Part shown: in pieces, positions 24,255-32,611 of the stretch
Position numbering within the stretch: position 1 is the stretch's first letter
Layout: each line of letters begins with the position of its first letter
Assembly: GCF_001905545.1 (NCBI RefSeq)
Contig: NZ_LIPD01000007.1
Coordinates: 248,001 to 312,000 of the forward strand
Reading direction: 5' to 3'
From: Streptomyces sp. CB02056
Lineage (GTDB): Bacteria; Actinomycetota; Actinomycetes; Streptomycetales; Streptomycetaceae
DNA length: 64,000 bases
Made by a program: the position numbers and the translations under genes
The notes under the pieces: generated by a model
The model's database searches: none
What the model saw: the letters and a program-made list of their open reading frames with translations, nothing else
What the model was told of the DNA's origin: nothing

Positions 24255-25492
24255 GCGGGGTCCTGCCCCGGCCGGCGGCGCCCGCCGCGGCCGGTCCGGT
24301 CCCCGGCGGCGAGCGGCTGCGGGTGGTGATCGTCGCCGAGTCCTTCGCCCCGCAGGTCAACGGCGTGGCCCACAGCGTGCTCCGGACCGCCGAGCACCTC
24401 CTGGCCCGGGGGCACGTCCCGCTGGTGGTGGCCCCCGCGGCCCAGCGCCGCACGAGCGGGAACGCCAGCGGGAGCGGAAGCGGGAGCGAGCCGTACGAGT
24501 CGGCGTACGGCTACCGGGTGGTCCGCGTCCCGTCCGTCCCGCTGCCCGGCTACCCGGAGGTGCGGGTCGCCCTCCCCGGGCGCCGGGTGGCCGACGCCGT
24601 CGAGCAGCACCGCCCCCATGTGGTGCACCTGGCGGGCCCGTTCGCCCTCGGGGCGGCCGGAGCGGCGGCGGCCGGGCGCGCGGGCGTCCCCGTCGTCGCC
24701 GTCTACCAGACCGACCTCGCCGCCTACGCCCGGACCTACCTGCCGTTCGCCGGGGCCGCCGGGGCCCGGCTGGCCTGGCACCGGCTGCGGCTCATCCACA
24801 CGGCGGCCGCGCGGACCTTGGCGCCGTCCCGGGCCTCGCTCGACGCCCTGACGGCCCACGGGGTCCCCCGGGTCCACCTGTGGCCGCGCGGCGTCGACTG
24901 CGTGCGCTTCCACCCCGGCCACCGGGACGAGGCCCTGCGCCGGCGCCTCGGCCGGCCCGGCGAGGTGCTGGTCGGCTACGTCGGGCGGCTGGCGCCGGAG
25001 AAGCAGGTCGAGCGGCTGGCCGAGGTGTCCCGGCTCCCGGGCGTACGGCTGGTGGTGGTCGGTGACGGCCCCAGCCGCGCCCGGCTGGGCGCCGCGCTGC
25101 CGGACGCGCTCTTCCTGGGCCGCCGTACCGGGCACGAACTCGCCCGGCTCTACGCCTCGTTCGACGTCTTCGCGCACACCGGACCGTTCGAGACCTTCGG
25201 CCAGACCCTCCAGGAGGCGATGGCCAGCGGGCTGCCCGTGATCGCCCCCGCCGTCGGCGGACCGCTCGACCTGGTCCAGCCCGGACGCACCGGCTTCCTC
25301 GTCCCGCCCGGCGCGGGCACCGGGTTCCGGGAGGCGGTGGAACGGCTCGCCCGGGACGCGGAACTCCGCCGGGCGTTCGGCCGGGCGGGCCGGGCCGCGG
25401 TCGTGGAACGCAGCTGGGAGGCGGTCGGCGACCGGCTCGTCGACCACTACCGGCTCGCGCTGGCGGAGTCCTCCGCCGCAGGGCGCGGGTGA
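24251..25492 (+). CDS. Glycosyltransferase family 4, mannosyltransferase-like
   Basis: GT-B fold glycosyltransferase, 413 aa. The N-terminal segment AESFAPQVNGVAHSV is typical of GDP-mannose-dependent alpha-mannosyltransferases of the MgtA/PimB type, which modify diacylglycerol-based or inositol glycolipids. The donor-binding C-terminal domain shows VGYVGRLAPEKQVERL and the acidic motif GPFETFGQTLQEAMASGLP, with the conserved EX7E. It starts with GTG overlapping the desaturase stop. Together with the desaturase it suggests glycolipid synthesis or remodelling; the acceptor is unknown. Confidence 0.88.
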   Translation: MSGVLPRPAAPAAAGPVPGGERLRVVIVAESFAPQVNGVAHSVLRTAEHLLARGHVPLVVAPAAQRRTSGNASGSGSGSEPYESAYGYRVVRVPSVPLPGYPEVRVALPGRRVADAVEQHRPHVVHLAGPFALGAAGAAAAGRAGVPVVAVYQTDLAAYARTYLPFAGAAGARLAWHRLRLIHTAAARTLAPSRASLDALTAHGVPRVHLWPRGVDCVRFHPGHRDEALRRRLGRPGEVLVGYVGRLAPEKQVERLAEVSRLPGVRLVVVGDGPSRARLGAALPDALFLGRRTGHELARLYASFDVFAHTGPFETFGQTLQEAMASGLPVIAPAVGGPLDLVQPGRTGFLVPPGAGTGFREAVERLARDAELRRAFGRAGRAAVVERSWEAVGDRLVDHYRLALAESSAAGRG

Positions 25493-26379
25493 GACCGAGG
25501 AACGGACCCGTCATGCACCAGCCGCTCTCCGCCGCGTACGTACCCGGCGCCCACCCGGACGCCGACACCGCCGTGTTCCTGCACGGGCTCGGCGGCTGGA
25601 CCCACAACTGGGCCGCCCTGATCGAGCGCCTCCGGTCGTCGGTCCACTGCCTGGCCCTCGACCTCCCGGGCTTCGGCCGCTCCACGCCCCCGCCCGACGG
25701 CCTCGTCACCGTCGGGCGCCAGGCCGCGGCCGTCGCCCGCCACCTCGTCCGCACCGGGCACCGCCGCGTCCACCTGGTCGGCAACTCGCTCGGCGGCCTG
25801 ACCGCCCTCCATCTCGCCGCCCACCGCCCGGAGCTGGTCGCCACCCTGACCCTCGTCTCCCCGGTCCTGCCCGCCCTCCCACCGCCGCAGGCCCTGCGGA
25901 TCTCCCTGCTGGGCCTGCCGGGCGCCGCCCGCCTGTACGCCCGACTGCTGTCCACCCGGGGCCCCGACCGGCAGCTCGACGACCTCTACCGCCTGATCTA
26001 CGCCGACCCGTCCCGCGTCAACGCCGAACAGCGGGCGACCGAAGTGCGCGAACGCCTGCGCCGCGCCGAACTCCCGTACAACCAGCAGATGTTGGTGGAG
26101 GGCGTGCGCGCCGTCGTCCGGGCCCACCTCCGGCTGCCGGGCGAGCCCTCGCCCTGGCACCAGGCCCGCCGGGTCACCGCCCCCACCCTGCTCGTCTTCG
26201 GCCGCGAGGACCGCCTCGTCCCCTTCCGTACGGCGGCCCGGTCCTACACGGCCTTCCGGGACGCCCGGCTCCTCACCCTGCCCGGCGTCGGCCACGTCGC
26301 CATGCAGGAACACCCCGACGCCGTGGCCGCGGCCTTCCGCGCCCTGCTCCCGGAGGCCCGCCGCACGCCCGGCGGGTGA
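25489..26379 (+). CDS. Alpha/beta hydrolase
   Basis: Alpha/beta-fold hydrolase, about 290 aa. The oxyanion segment is HGLGG (32-36) and the nucleophile elbow GNSLGG (Ser100). The acid is in FGREDRLVPF and the catalytic His in GVGHVAMQEHP. GTG at 25489 overlaps the glycosyltransferase stop by 4 bases, like the junction before it; the ATG at 25513, with GAGGAA about 11 bases upstream, is an alternative start. The substrate is probably an ester or acyl lipid given its neighbours. No signal peptide is evident. Confidence 0.85.
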   Translation: MRPRNGPVMHQPLSAAYVPGAHPDADTAVFLHGLGGWTHNWAALIERLRSSVHCLALDLPGFGRSTPPPDGLVTVGRQAAAVARHLVRTGHRRVHLVGNSLGGLTALHLAAHRPELVATLTLVSPVLPALPPPQALRISLLGLPGAARLYARLLSTRGPDRQLDDLYRLIYADPSRVNAEQRATEVRERLRRAELPYNQQMLVEGVRAVVRAHLRLPGEPSPWHQARRVTAPTLLVFGREDRLVPFRTAARSYTAFRDARLLTLPGVGHVAMQEHPDAVAAAFRALLPEARRTPGG

Positions 26380-26387
26380 GCCTCGCT

Positions 26388-26403
26388 ATTGGTCTACTCC
26401 AAT
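26388..26403. promoter_or_regulatory. DasR-box-like 16-bp site
   Basis: ATTGGTCTACTCCAAT is an imperfect palindrome matching 12 of 16 positions of the DasR (dre) consensus ACTGGTCTAGACCAGT. It lies 250 bp upstream of a DasA-like sugar-binding protein gene. DasR is the GntR-family GlcNAc-sensing regulator of chitin and aminosugar genes in streptomycetes. The distance from the ATG is long unless the transcript has a long leader. Confidence 0.5.
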
Positions 26404-26452
26404 CTGTCCTGAATACGTCGTCACAGCAGGCGCCGGTCTGCCGTTCACTGTT

Positions 26453-26501
26453 CCTCCCAGGCGGCCGGGCTCGCTGCCGCACGACCCGTCGACCTGGGAG
26501 G
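26453..26501. repeat. 9-bp inverted repeat in ABC transporter leader
   Basis: CCTCCCAGG (26453-26461) and CCTGGGAGG (26493-26501) are perfect inverted arms with a 31-base spacer, between the DasR-like site and the solute-binding protein gene. It could be a hairpin in the leader RNA or a terminator of the upstream lipid operon. No further function is visible. Confidence 0.4.
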
Positions 26502-26653
26502 TGCGAATGCGAAGGGCCTCGCCCCATCCGAAAGTTGGGGTTTCCGCCGGGCCCGGAGTCGGACGTCTTCCGGCCGAATGTCCGCTCCCCCGCGACGCAA
26601 GCTGATCTGAAGGGTAGTCAAAAGGTCACCCCCACAGTGAACTTGGAGACCCC

Positions 26654-27946
26654 ATGGCCATTCGCGCGTCCTGTCGCCCCCTGGTCCTCACCCTGCTCCT
26701 GTCCCTGGCCGCGGCCGGATGCGGCGGCTCCGGCTCGGGCAGCGGTTCCGGGGCCGGCGGCAAGCTGACGGTGTGGCTGGCCGTGGACGCCCAGGAGAAC
26801 TGGCCACAACTGGTCCAGTCCACCAACGACCGCTTCGCCAAGGCCCACCCCGGGGTCCGGGTCGACGTCCAGTACCAGCAGTGGACGACGAAGAACCAGA
26901 AGCTGGACGCCGTCCTCGCCGGGAAGAACGTGCCCGACGTGGTGGAGATGGGCAACAGCGAGACCACCAACTACATCGTCAACGGCGCCTTCGCCACCCT
27001 CGACCCGGCCCGCTTCGACCAGTCGGACGCCTGGCTGCCGGCGCTCGCCGACGCCTGCCGCGACAACGGCAAGGTCTACTGCGTGCCCTACTACGTCGGG
27101 GCCCGGGTCGGTGTCTACCGCACCGACTACTTCACCCAGGCCGGTGTGCCGGGCGCCCCGAAGACGTACCCCGAACTCCTCTCCGCGTTCGACCGGCTGA
27201 AGAGCACCTTCGGCACCCAGGACCCGAACTTCTCCGCCCTCTACATGCCCGGCCGCTACTGGTACGCGGCCATGGCCTTCCTGAAGGACGCGGGCGGCGA
27301 GATCGCGGTGAAGGACGGCAACCGCTGGAAGGCCTCGCTGTCCTCGCCCAACTCCGTCGCCGGGCTCACCGAGTGGAAGCGGCTGATCGACGCCTACTAC
27401 GTCGGCGACCGCGCCAAGGACAACGGCGACCAGCCGGCCGTCGTCGGCCAGGGCCGTGTGGGCGTCTTCTACGGCAACACCTGGGAGGCCGGCGCCGCCG
27501 CCGACGAGCGCTCCGGCGGGGACCCGAAGCTGAAGGACAAGTTCGCCACCTTCCCCTTCCCCGGCCCGTCCGGCAAACTCCTGCCGCCCTTCCTCGGCGG
27601 CTCCACCCTGGCCGTGCCGGCCAAGTCGACGCGCAAGGACCTGGCCGCCGACTGGATCAGGCTGTTCACCGACCGGGAGTCCCAGAAGACGCTGATCGCC
27701 GCGAACACCCTGCCCAACAACACCACCCAGCTGACCGAGGTCGCCGCCGGCGGCATCAACGGCCCCGCCGCCCAGGCCGCGGCGACCGGGGGCTGGATGA
27801 CCCCGTTCGCGCCCGGCTGGACGTCGGTGGAGAAGTCCAACGTCCTGCCCGAGATGCTGGAGCGGATCGCCAACGGCAAGGCGTCGGTGCAGGACGCCGC
27901 GCGGGAGGCGGACCGGCGGATCGACGAAGTGATCAATGAGCGCTGA
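26654..27946 (+). CDS. Sugar ABC transporter solute-binding lipoprotein
   Basis: Extracytoplasmic sugar-binding lipoprotein, 430 aa. The signal peptide ends in a lipobox (AAAGC, lipidated Cys23), followed by a Gly/Ser linker. The body resembles DasA-type family 1 binding proteins for chitobiose and related sugars: PDVVEMGNS, YCVPYYVGARVGVYR and FPGPSGKLLPPFLGGSTLAV. GGAG lies 5 bases before the ATG. It is the first gene of a three-gene operon whose two permeases overlap it. No ATPase gene is present; in streptomycetes the shared ATPase MsiK energises such systems. The ligand is inferred, not shown. Confidence 0.9.
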   Translation: MAIRASCRPLVLTLLLSLAAAGCGGSGSGSGSGAGGKLTVWLAVDAQENWPQLVQSTNDRFAKAHPGVRVDVQYQQWTTKNQKLDAVLAGKNVPDVVEMGNSETTNYIVNGAFATLDPARFDQSDAWLPALADACRDNGKVYCVPYYVGARVGVYRTDYFTQAGVPGAPKTYPELLSAFDRLKSTFGTQDPNFSALYMPGRYWYAAMAFLKDAGGEIAVKDGNRWKASLSSPNSVAGLTEWKRLIDAYYVGDRAKDNGDQPAVVGQGRVGVFYGNTWEAGAAADERSGGDPKLKDKFATFPFPGPSGKLLPPFLGGSTLAVPAKSTRKDLAADWIRLFTDRESQKTLIAANTLPNNTTQLTEVAAGGINGPAAQAAATGGWMTPFAPGWTSVEKSNVLPEMLERIANGKASVQDAAREADRRIDEVINER

Positions 27947-28847
27947 CCGGGGCCAGCGGCGGCGTCCGCTGCTGCCGTACCTGCTGATCGGCCCGACCGT
28001 CCTCGCGCTCGTCCTGGTGCTCGGCTACCCGCTCGTGGACATGGTCGTCCTCTCCTTCCAGGACATGACCCGCGAGCAGCTGTTCGGCGGCACCTCGCCG
28101 CCGTGGGCCGGACTGGACCAGTTCCGCAGGATCCTCGGGGACGGGTTCTTCTGGACGGTGGTCGCCCGTACGGTGCTCTTCACCGCGGTGTGCGTCGCCC
28201 TCACCGTGCTCTGCGGGCTGTTCACCGCCCGGCTGATGCACCGGGTCTCCCCGTGGGTGCGCGCCGTCATCGCCGGGGTGCTGGTCACCGTGTGGGCCAT
28301 GCCCGTCATGGTCGCCTCGTCGGTCTTCCGCTGGCTCTTCGACGCCGACTACGGCGTGGTGAACTGGCTGCTCTCGAACCTGCCCGGGGTCGACCTGGCC
28401 CGCCACAACTGGTTCACCAACCCCTGGCAGGGGTTCACCGTCATCGTCGCCGTCGTGGTGTGGGGCTCGCTGCCGTTCGCCGCGATCACCCTGCGGGCCG
28501 CGCTGGCCCAGGTCCCGCCCGAGCTGGAGGAGTCCGCGGTCCTCGACGGGGCCCGGCCCCTCCAGGTCTTCCGGCACGTCACCCTTCCGGTGATCAGACC
28601 GGTCCTCGTCATGGTGACCACGCTGTCGGCCATCTGGGACTTCGGCGTCTTCAACCAGATCTGGCTCATGCGCGGCGGCCAGCCCGAGCGGGAGTACTAC
28701 CTGCTGGGCGTCTACTCCTTCATCGAGTCCTTCGCCGTGAACCGGTACAGCACCGGGGCCGCGATCGCGCTCGTGACCGTCGTCCTGCTGCTCGCCGGAT
28801 CGGTCGTCCACCTGCGTCAGATGCTCAGGACGGGAGAGATCGAATGA
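27936..28847 (+). CDS. Sugar ABC transporter permease, MalF type
   Basis: Integral membrane permease of 303 aa with six predicted transmembrane segments. The cytoplasmic EAA loop that contacts the ATPase is visible as EESAVLDGARPLQVFRHVTLP. Its ATG overlaps the end of the binding-protein gene by 11 bases and its stop overlaps the next gene by 4. It pairs with the downstream MalG-type permease to form the channel for the sugar delivered by the lipoprotein. Confidence 0.93.
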   Translation: MSADRGQRRRPLLPYLLIGPTVLALVLVLGYPLVDMVVLSFQDMTREQLFGGTSPPWAGLDQFRRILGDGFFWTVVARTVLFTAVCVALTVLCGLFTARLMHRVSPWVRAVIAGVLVTVWAMPVMVASSVFRWLFDADYGVVNWLLSNLPGVDLARHNWFTNPWQGFTVIVAVVVWGSLPFAAITLRAALAQVPPELEESAVLDGARPLQVFRHVTLPVIRPVLVMVTTLSAIWDFGVFNQIWLMRGGQPEREYYLLGVYSFIESFAVNRYSTGAAIALVTVVLLLAGSVVHLRQMLRTGEIE

Positions 28848-29668
28848 GGCGACGGCGGTCGCTGGGCCACGACCTGCTCGGACTGCTCGTCGCCGCGGTG
28901 ATCGGCTTCCCCGTCTACTGGATGGTGCTCACCGCGTTCCGGCCGGCCACCGAGATCCTGAGCCTGCCACCGAAGTTCTGGCCGGGCCGCCCCACGCTCG
29001 ACAACTTCGCCCGGGCGCTGGGCACCGAGACCTTCTGGGCCAACGTCCGCTCCAGCGTCGTCATCGGCATCGGCACCGTCCTGGTGTCGCTGGTCGTCGG
29101 CGCGCTCGCCGCCTTTGCCCTCGCCCGCTTCCGCTTCGCGGGCCGCAAGGCCTTCGTCGTGGTGATCCTCATCGTCCAGATGGTCCCGCTGACGGCGCTG
29201 ATCATCCCGGTCTACCTGCTGCTGAACGACGTCGGGATGACGGACAGCCTCACCGGCGTGGTCCTCACCTACCTGGTGTTCACGCTGCCGTTCACGGTCT
29301 GGATGCTGCGCGGCTTCATCGCCGGGGTCCCCGTGGAACTCGAGGAGGCGGCCATGGTCGACGGCTGCGGCCGGCTCGGCGCCTTCCGCCGGGTGGTGCT
29401 CCCGCTGCTCGCACCCGGCATCGTCGCCACCTCCGTCTTCGCCCTCGTCCAGGCGTGGAACGAGTACGTCCTCGTCTACATCCTGCTGTCGACTCCGGAG
29501 AAGCAGACCGTCAGCATCTGGCTGGTCTCCTTCCAGACCAGCTTCGGGACCGACTACGGCGGTCTCATGGCCGGTGCCACCCTGACCGCCCTGCCCGTCG
29601 TGGTCTTCTTCCTCCTCGTCCAGCGCAGGATCGCCTCCGGCCTCGCCGTCGGCGCGGTCAAGGGCTGA
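28844..29668 (+). CDS. Sugar ABC transporter permease, MalG type
   Basis: Second permease subunit, 274 aa, six transmembrane segments. The EAA loop reads EEAAMVDGCGRLGAFRRVVLP. It begins at an ATGA overlap with the MalF-type gene. It is the last gene of the transporter operon; a GC-rich hairpin follows at 29687. There is no glycoside hydrolase or ATPase gene at the end of the operon, unlike some Das or Ceb operons. Confidence 0.93.
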   Translation: MRRRRSLGHDLLGLLVAAVIGFPVYWMVLTAFRPATEILSLPPKFWPGRPTLDNFARALGTETFWANVRSSVVIGIGTVLVSLVVGALAAFALARFRFAGRKAFVVVILIVQMVPLTALIIPVYLLLNDVGMTDSLTGVVLTYLVFTLPFTVWMLRGFIAGVPVELEEAAMVDGCGRLGAFRRVVLPLLAPGIVATSVFALVQAWNEYVLVYILLSTPEKQTVSIWLVSFQTSFGTDYGGLMAGATLTALPVVVFFLLVQRRIASGLAVGAVKG

Positions 29669-29686
29669 GCCCGTCCGCACGAGAAG

Positions 29687-29725
29687 CCGGCCGCCGGACG
29701 GCACCACCTCCCGCCCGGCGGCCGG
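29687..29725. terminator. Hairpin between transporter operon and convergent cassette
   Basis: Perfect 11-bp arms CCGGCCGCCGG (29687-29697) and CCGGCGGCCGG (29715-29725) with a 17-base loop, between two convergent operons. It can terminate both. Confidence 0.7.
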
Positions 29726-29767
29726 ACACGCGAAGGGACTGCTCGCCGCCGTCCGGCCTCCCGCGCG

Positions 29768-30895
29768 CTACCGCACCGAGTTGAGCCGGCCCTTCCCCAA
29801 CGGGTGCCAGGTGACCAGGGTGTTCATCTGCTCCGGCGTGTAGCACTCGGTGGTGATGTCGACCTTGGAGCCCTTCGGAACCGGAACGAAGATGTACTTC
29901 CAGGTGCGCTTGTCGACGCCGGGGTCCGTGGAGGACTGGACGCTGGTGGTGTACTTCGGGGCCCCCTGCGTCGGTTCGACCCTGACGATGAGGGTGGCCG
30001 GGGACTGGTCGGCCTCCGTGTAGATCCAGCCGCTGATGATGCCGTCGGTCTCCGCCGTGCAGGTCCTCCGGGTGGCCACGGGCCCGCTCAGGACGACCTG
30101 CGGCGGGTTGATCCACTGGGCGGTCCCGGTCACCCGGAGGTCATGGGCGTGGAGGTCGGGCTCGGTCACGGTGACAGTGGTCGTGAGGCGGTGCTCGACC
30201 GGCGTGGAGCCCTGGGCGGCGTGCAGGGTGAGGATGAACTCGGTGTCCTCGTAGAGCGCTGGCGAGACCCAGGAGAGGGCGTCGTCGACGCTGAAGGGCG
30301 CGACCGTGCCGTACTCCAGGGTGTACGAGGCCTGGCCCTCGGTGGGCGCGGTGGCCTTCCACTCCAGGGTGGCCGGGGTGCCCCGGGGCACGGCCACGGC
30401 GACGGGCCGGAAGTCCGTGAAGGTCAGTCCCGGCAGCACCTTTGTCACGCTCAGCGAGGTCGCGGCGGGCGGGCTCGCGGTGTCCTCCTCGACCCCGATC
30501 GCGCAGGTGCCGACGACGTCGTCGACCGCGATGTGGGTCAGGGTGAAGACCAGCGCGCTCTCCGCACCGGGGCTGATCTGCTTGGCCTTCGGCCTGGTCG
30601 GGGCCGCCTCGAAGCGCCCCTTCCCGGGTTCCGGCTGCCGGAGCCGCCAGTTCTTGGGAGCCGTCAGCTGCACGCTGTCGGGGTTCCCGGTGAGGGCGTC
30701 GGCACCGGAGCCGACGGGCAGGGTGAAGGCGATCAGCCCGCAGCTGACGACCTCGTCGGTGTCGTTGGTGACGGTGATCGTCAGTTGGCCGTCCTGCCCC
30801 TTCACCTGGAGCGGGTCCGGGGTGGGCGTCAGGGTGTACGTGAGGAGGGGAACTGGGGTGCCCGCGAGGCGTTCCCGCGGCTGGGGGTTCGTCAC
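29768..30895 (-). CDS. Ig-like beta-rich protein of unknown function (paralog of 32612-33709)
   Basis: A 375-aa soluble protein with no signal peptide or membrane segment. The pattern (alternating Thr/Val/Leu strands, LTITVTNDTDEVVSCGLIAFTLPVG) suggests several Ig-like beta-sandwich domains. The N-terminal half is clearly homologous to the protein at 32612-33709: both begin LLTYTL.PTP, have a TFTLPVGS-like or AFTLPVGS-like strand and end W.PLG.G. It is the last gene of the six-gene minus-strand cassette. The start is GTG at 30895. Function is unknown; a structural or binding component of a complex is inferred from context. Confidence 0.75.
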   Translation of the reverse strand: MTNPQPRERLAGTPVPLLTYTLTPTPDPLQVKGQDGQLTITVTNDTDEVVSCGLIAFTLPVGSGADALTGNPDSVQLTAPKNWRLRQPEPGKGRFEAAPTRPKAKQISPGAESALVFTLTHIAVDDVVGTCAIGVEEDTASPPAATSLSVTKVLPGLTFTDFRPVAVAVPRGTPATLEWKATAPTEGQASYTLEYGTVAPFSVDDALSWVSPALYEDTEFILTLHAAQGSTPVEHRLTTTVTVTEPDLHAHDLRVTGTAQWINPPQVVLSGPVATRRTCTAETDGIISGWIYTEADQSPATLIVRVEPTQGAPKYTTSVQSSTDPGVDKRTWKYIFVPVPKGSKVDITTECYTPEQMNTLVTWHPLGKGRLNSVR

Positions 30896-30968
30896 ATCTC
30901 ACCGCTCGTCGTGGGGTGGAAAGGGGTGGTGGGCCCCGGGTGGTGCCCCGGTGGCCGCCGTCCGGGCG

Positions 30969-32579
30969 TCAGGACTTCCACGGCGGCACCAGGGCGAACC
31001 CGCCCTCTCCCACGGTGGCCTGCACCGGCAGCGGCTCGCCCAGGGGGCCGGCGTACTCTCCGGGGACGAACCCCGTGCTGGCCGCTTGGATCCCGCCGAC
31101 ATGGGCCACGTAGAACGAGGCGCCATTGGGGTGGACCGCCACGTCGTACCCGCCGATGGCGAGGGTCTTCCACGTGGCACCGCTGTCCAGGGACACCAGC
31201 GTCTCCTCGGGGTTGGTGACGCACACGACCGTGCCGTCGTCGGAGACCGAGACGGAAGTCGGGGCGTGCGACGAGGGGATCGCGGACACCGTGAACTCCC
31301 CGTCGTCCGTGACGCCCACCAGGTACCCGACAGTCGGAACGTGGCCGTGTGCCCCGTCGGCTGTCACGGCGGCGGACGTGGTGAAGACCAACAGCGGTTG
31401 GTCGCCGTTCAGGGCCGCCCAGTCGAGCTTTCCCCCTTGGGAGATGTCGCACGACGCGATGATCTGCCCGTACCAGTCGCCCTTGGAAACGGCGATGAAC
31501 CAGGCGCGCGACGCGGTGAACCAGCACTGCACGAGGGTCATGTCACCGGCGGTGAAGTCGACGTCCACCTTGACCGAGGACTTCTTGCCCGGGCCGGACG
31601 CCGAATTCACCATGCACATGATGGCGGTCGGGTACCCCTGGAGCGAGTCGGCGTCGATGACGAGGACGTGCTCCTCGTCGGCGTACCGTACGGCCCGGGC
31701 GTCTCCGAACCACTCCTGCCAGGTGTTCGGGGCCGGGTCCTCGAACCCCGTACTGATGGACTTGCTGAGCCCTACCCCGTCGGTGACGACGAAGTGGTCG
31801 CGGGCCTGGTTGAACGCGAACCTGTAGTCGTGGGCGTTGTAGTCGTCGTGCGGGACCTCGGTCCCGGCGTCCACGTCGACCTCTGCCACGGTCGTGTCGG
31901 TGCCCACGTACATCGTCCCGTGGGCGATGAGCTCGATCCCGTGCCAGGGGCCGTCGGACGTCGCCTTCACGGCACCGAGGACGCCCGTACTCGGCGTCCA
32001 CGGCTGGTACTTGTTGGCAACGAAGAGGTACCCCTGGTCCGCTCCGGGGTGGTGCATGGCCGAGGTGATCCCCTGGGCGAAGGCCGGGTCGATGCCGGGC
32101 CACAGGTCGCCGATGGGGCCGTCCTGGTCGTCCACCACCTCCTCGTCGACCAGGTCGTAGTGGACGCACCGGTCGCCCTTGAAGAACCAGGCGCTGGTGT
32201 CGCCCGCCGGCAGGATCGCGTCGACCCCTCCCAGGTAGGCATCGGGCAGGTACGCGAAGGCCTCGCCCTGCTTGGAGATGGGGAAGGGCCCGAGGACGAC
32301 CGCCTTCTTCTTGTAGTCGTAGTGGATCACCTGGTCACCGTGGAAGAAGTACGCCTCCGAGGTGGAGCCGGGGATCGCCATGGCCACGGGATGGGCCTGG
32401 TACTCCTCGGGGAGCGCGCTGAAGGCGTCCGGGAGTACGCCGATGCGCTGGCCGTGGTCGGCGGTCCAGTCGTACACGAGGTTGCCGCGCTTGCTGAAGA
32501 AGTAGCTGGTGGCGGGCGCCTCCTTCGCGAAGGGGACGCTGAGGACGCCGATGACGTAGGGGGACGGCTTGTTCTGCAT
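30969..32579 (-). CDS. Hemopexin-repeat and beta-propeller protein
   Basis: A 536-aa soluble protein. The first half contains hemopexin-like repeats with the pattern (Y/W)FF.GD..(I/V)HYD: SYFFSKRGNLVYDW, AYFFHGDQVIHYDY and AWFFKGDRCVHYDL, plus a degenerate YLFVANKY. The second half has strands such as VSVSDDGTVVCVTN and VAVHPNGASFYVA, typical of seven-bladed or BNR-like propellers. There is no signal peptide, although hemopexin proteins are usually extracellular. The ATG at 32579 has AGGAG 7 bases upstream. In bacteria such domains occur in photopexins near insecticidal toxin genes, which fits a role in an exported or released complex (inference). Confidence 0.8.
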   Translation of the reverse strand: MQNKPSPYVIGVLSVPFAKEAPATSYFFSKRGNLVYDWTADHGQRIGVLPDAFSALPEEYQAHPVAMAIPGSTSEAYFFHGDQVIHYDYKKKAVVLGPFPISKQGEAFAYLPDAYLGGVDAILPAGDTSAWFFKGDRCVHYDLVDEEVVDDQDGPIGDLWPGIDPAFAQGITSAMHHPGADQGYLFVANKYQPWTPSTGVLGAVKATSDGPWHGIELIAHGTMYVGTDTTVAEVDVDAGTEVPHDDYNAHDYRFAFNQARDHFVVTDGVGLSKSISTGFEDPAPNTWQEWFGDARAVRYADEEHVLVIDADSLQGYPTAIMCMVNSASGPGKKSSVKVDVDFTAGDMTLVQCWFTASRAWFIAVSKGDWYGQIIASCDISQGGKLDWAALNGDQPLLVFTTSAAVTADGAHGHVPTVGYLVGVTDDGEFTVSAIPSSHAPTSVSVSDDGTVVCVTNPEETLVSLDSGATWKTLAIGGYDVAVHPNGASFYVAHVGGIQAASTGFVPGEYAGPLGEPLPVQATVGEGGFALVPPWKS

Positions 32580-32611
32580 GTCGGTGCTCCTGTCCGTGAT
32601 CGCGCGGCCGG

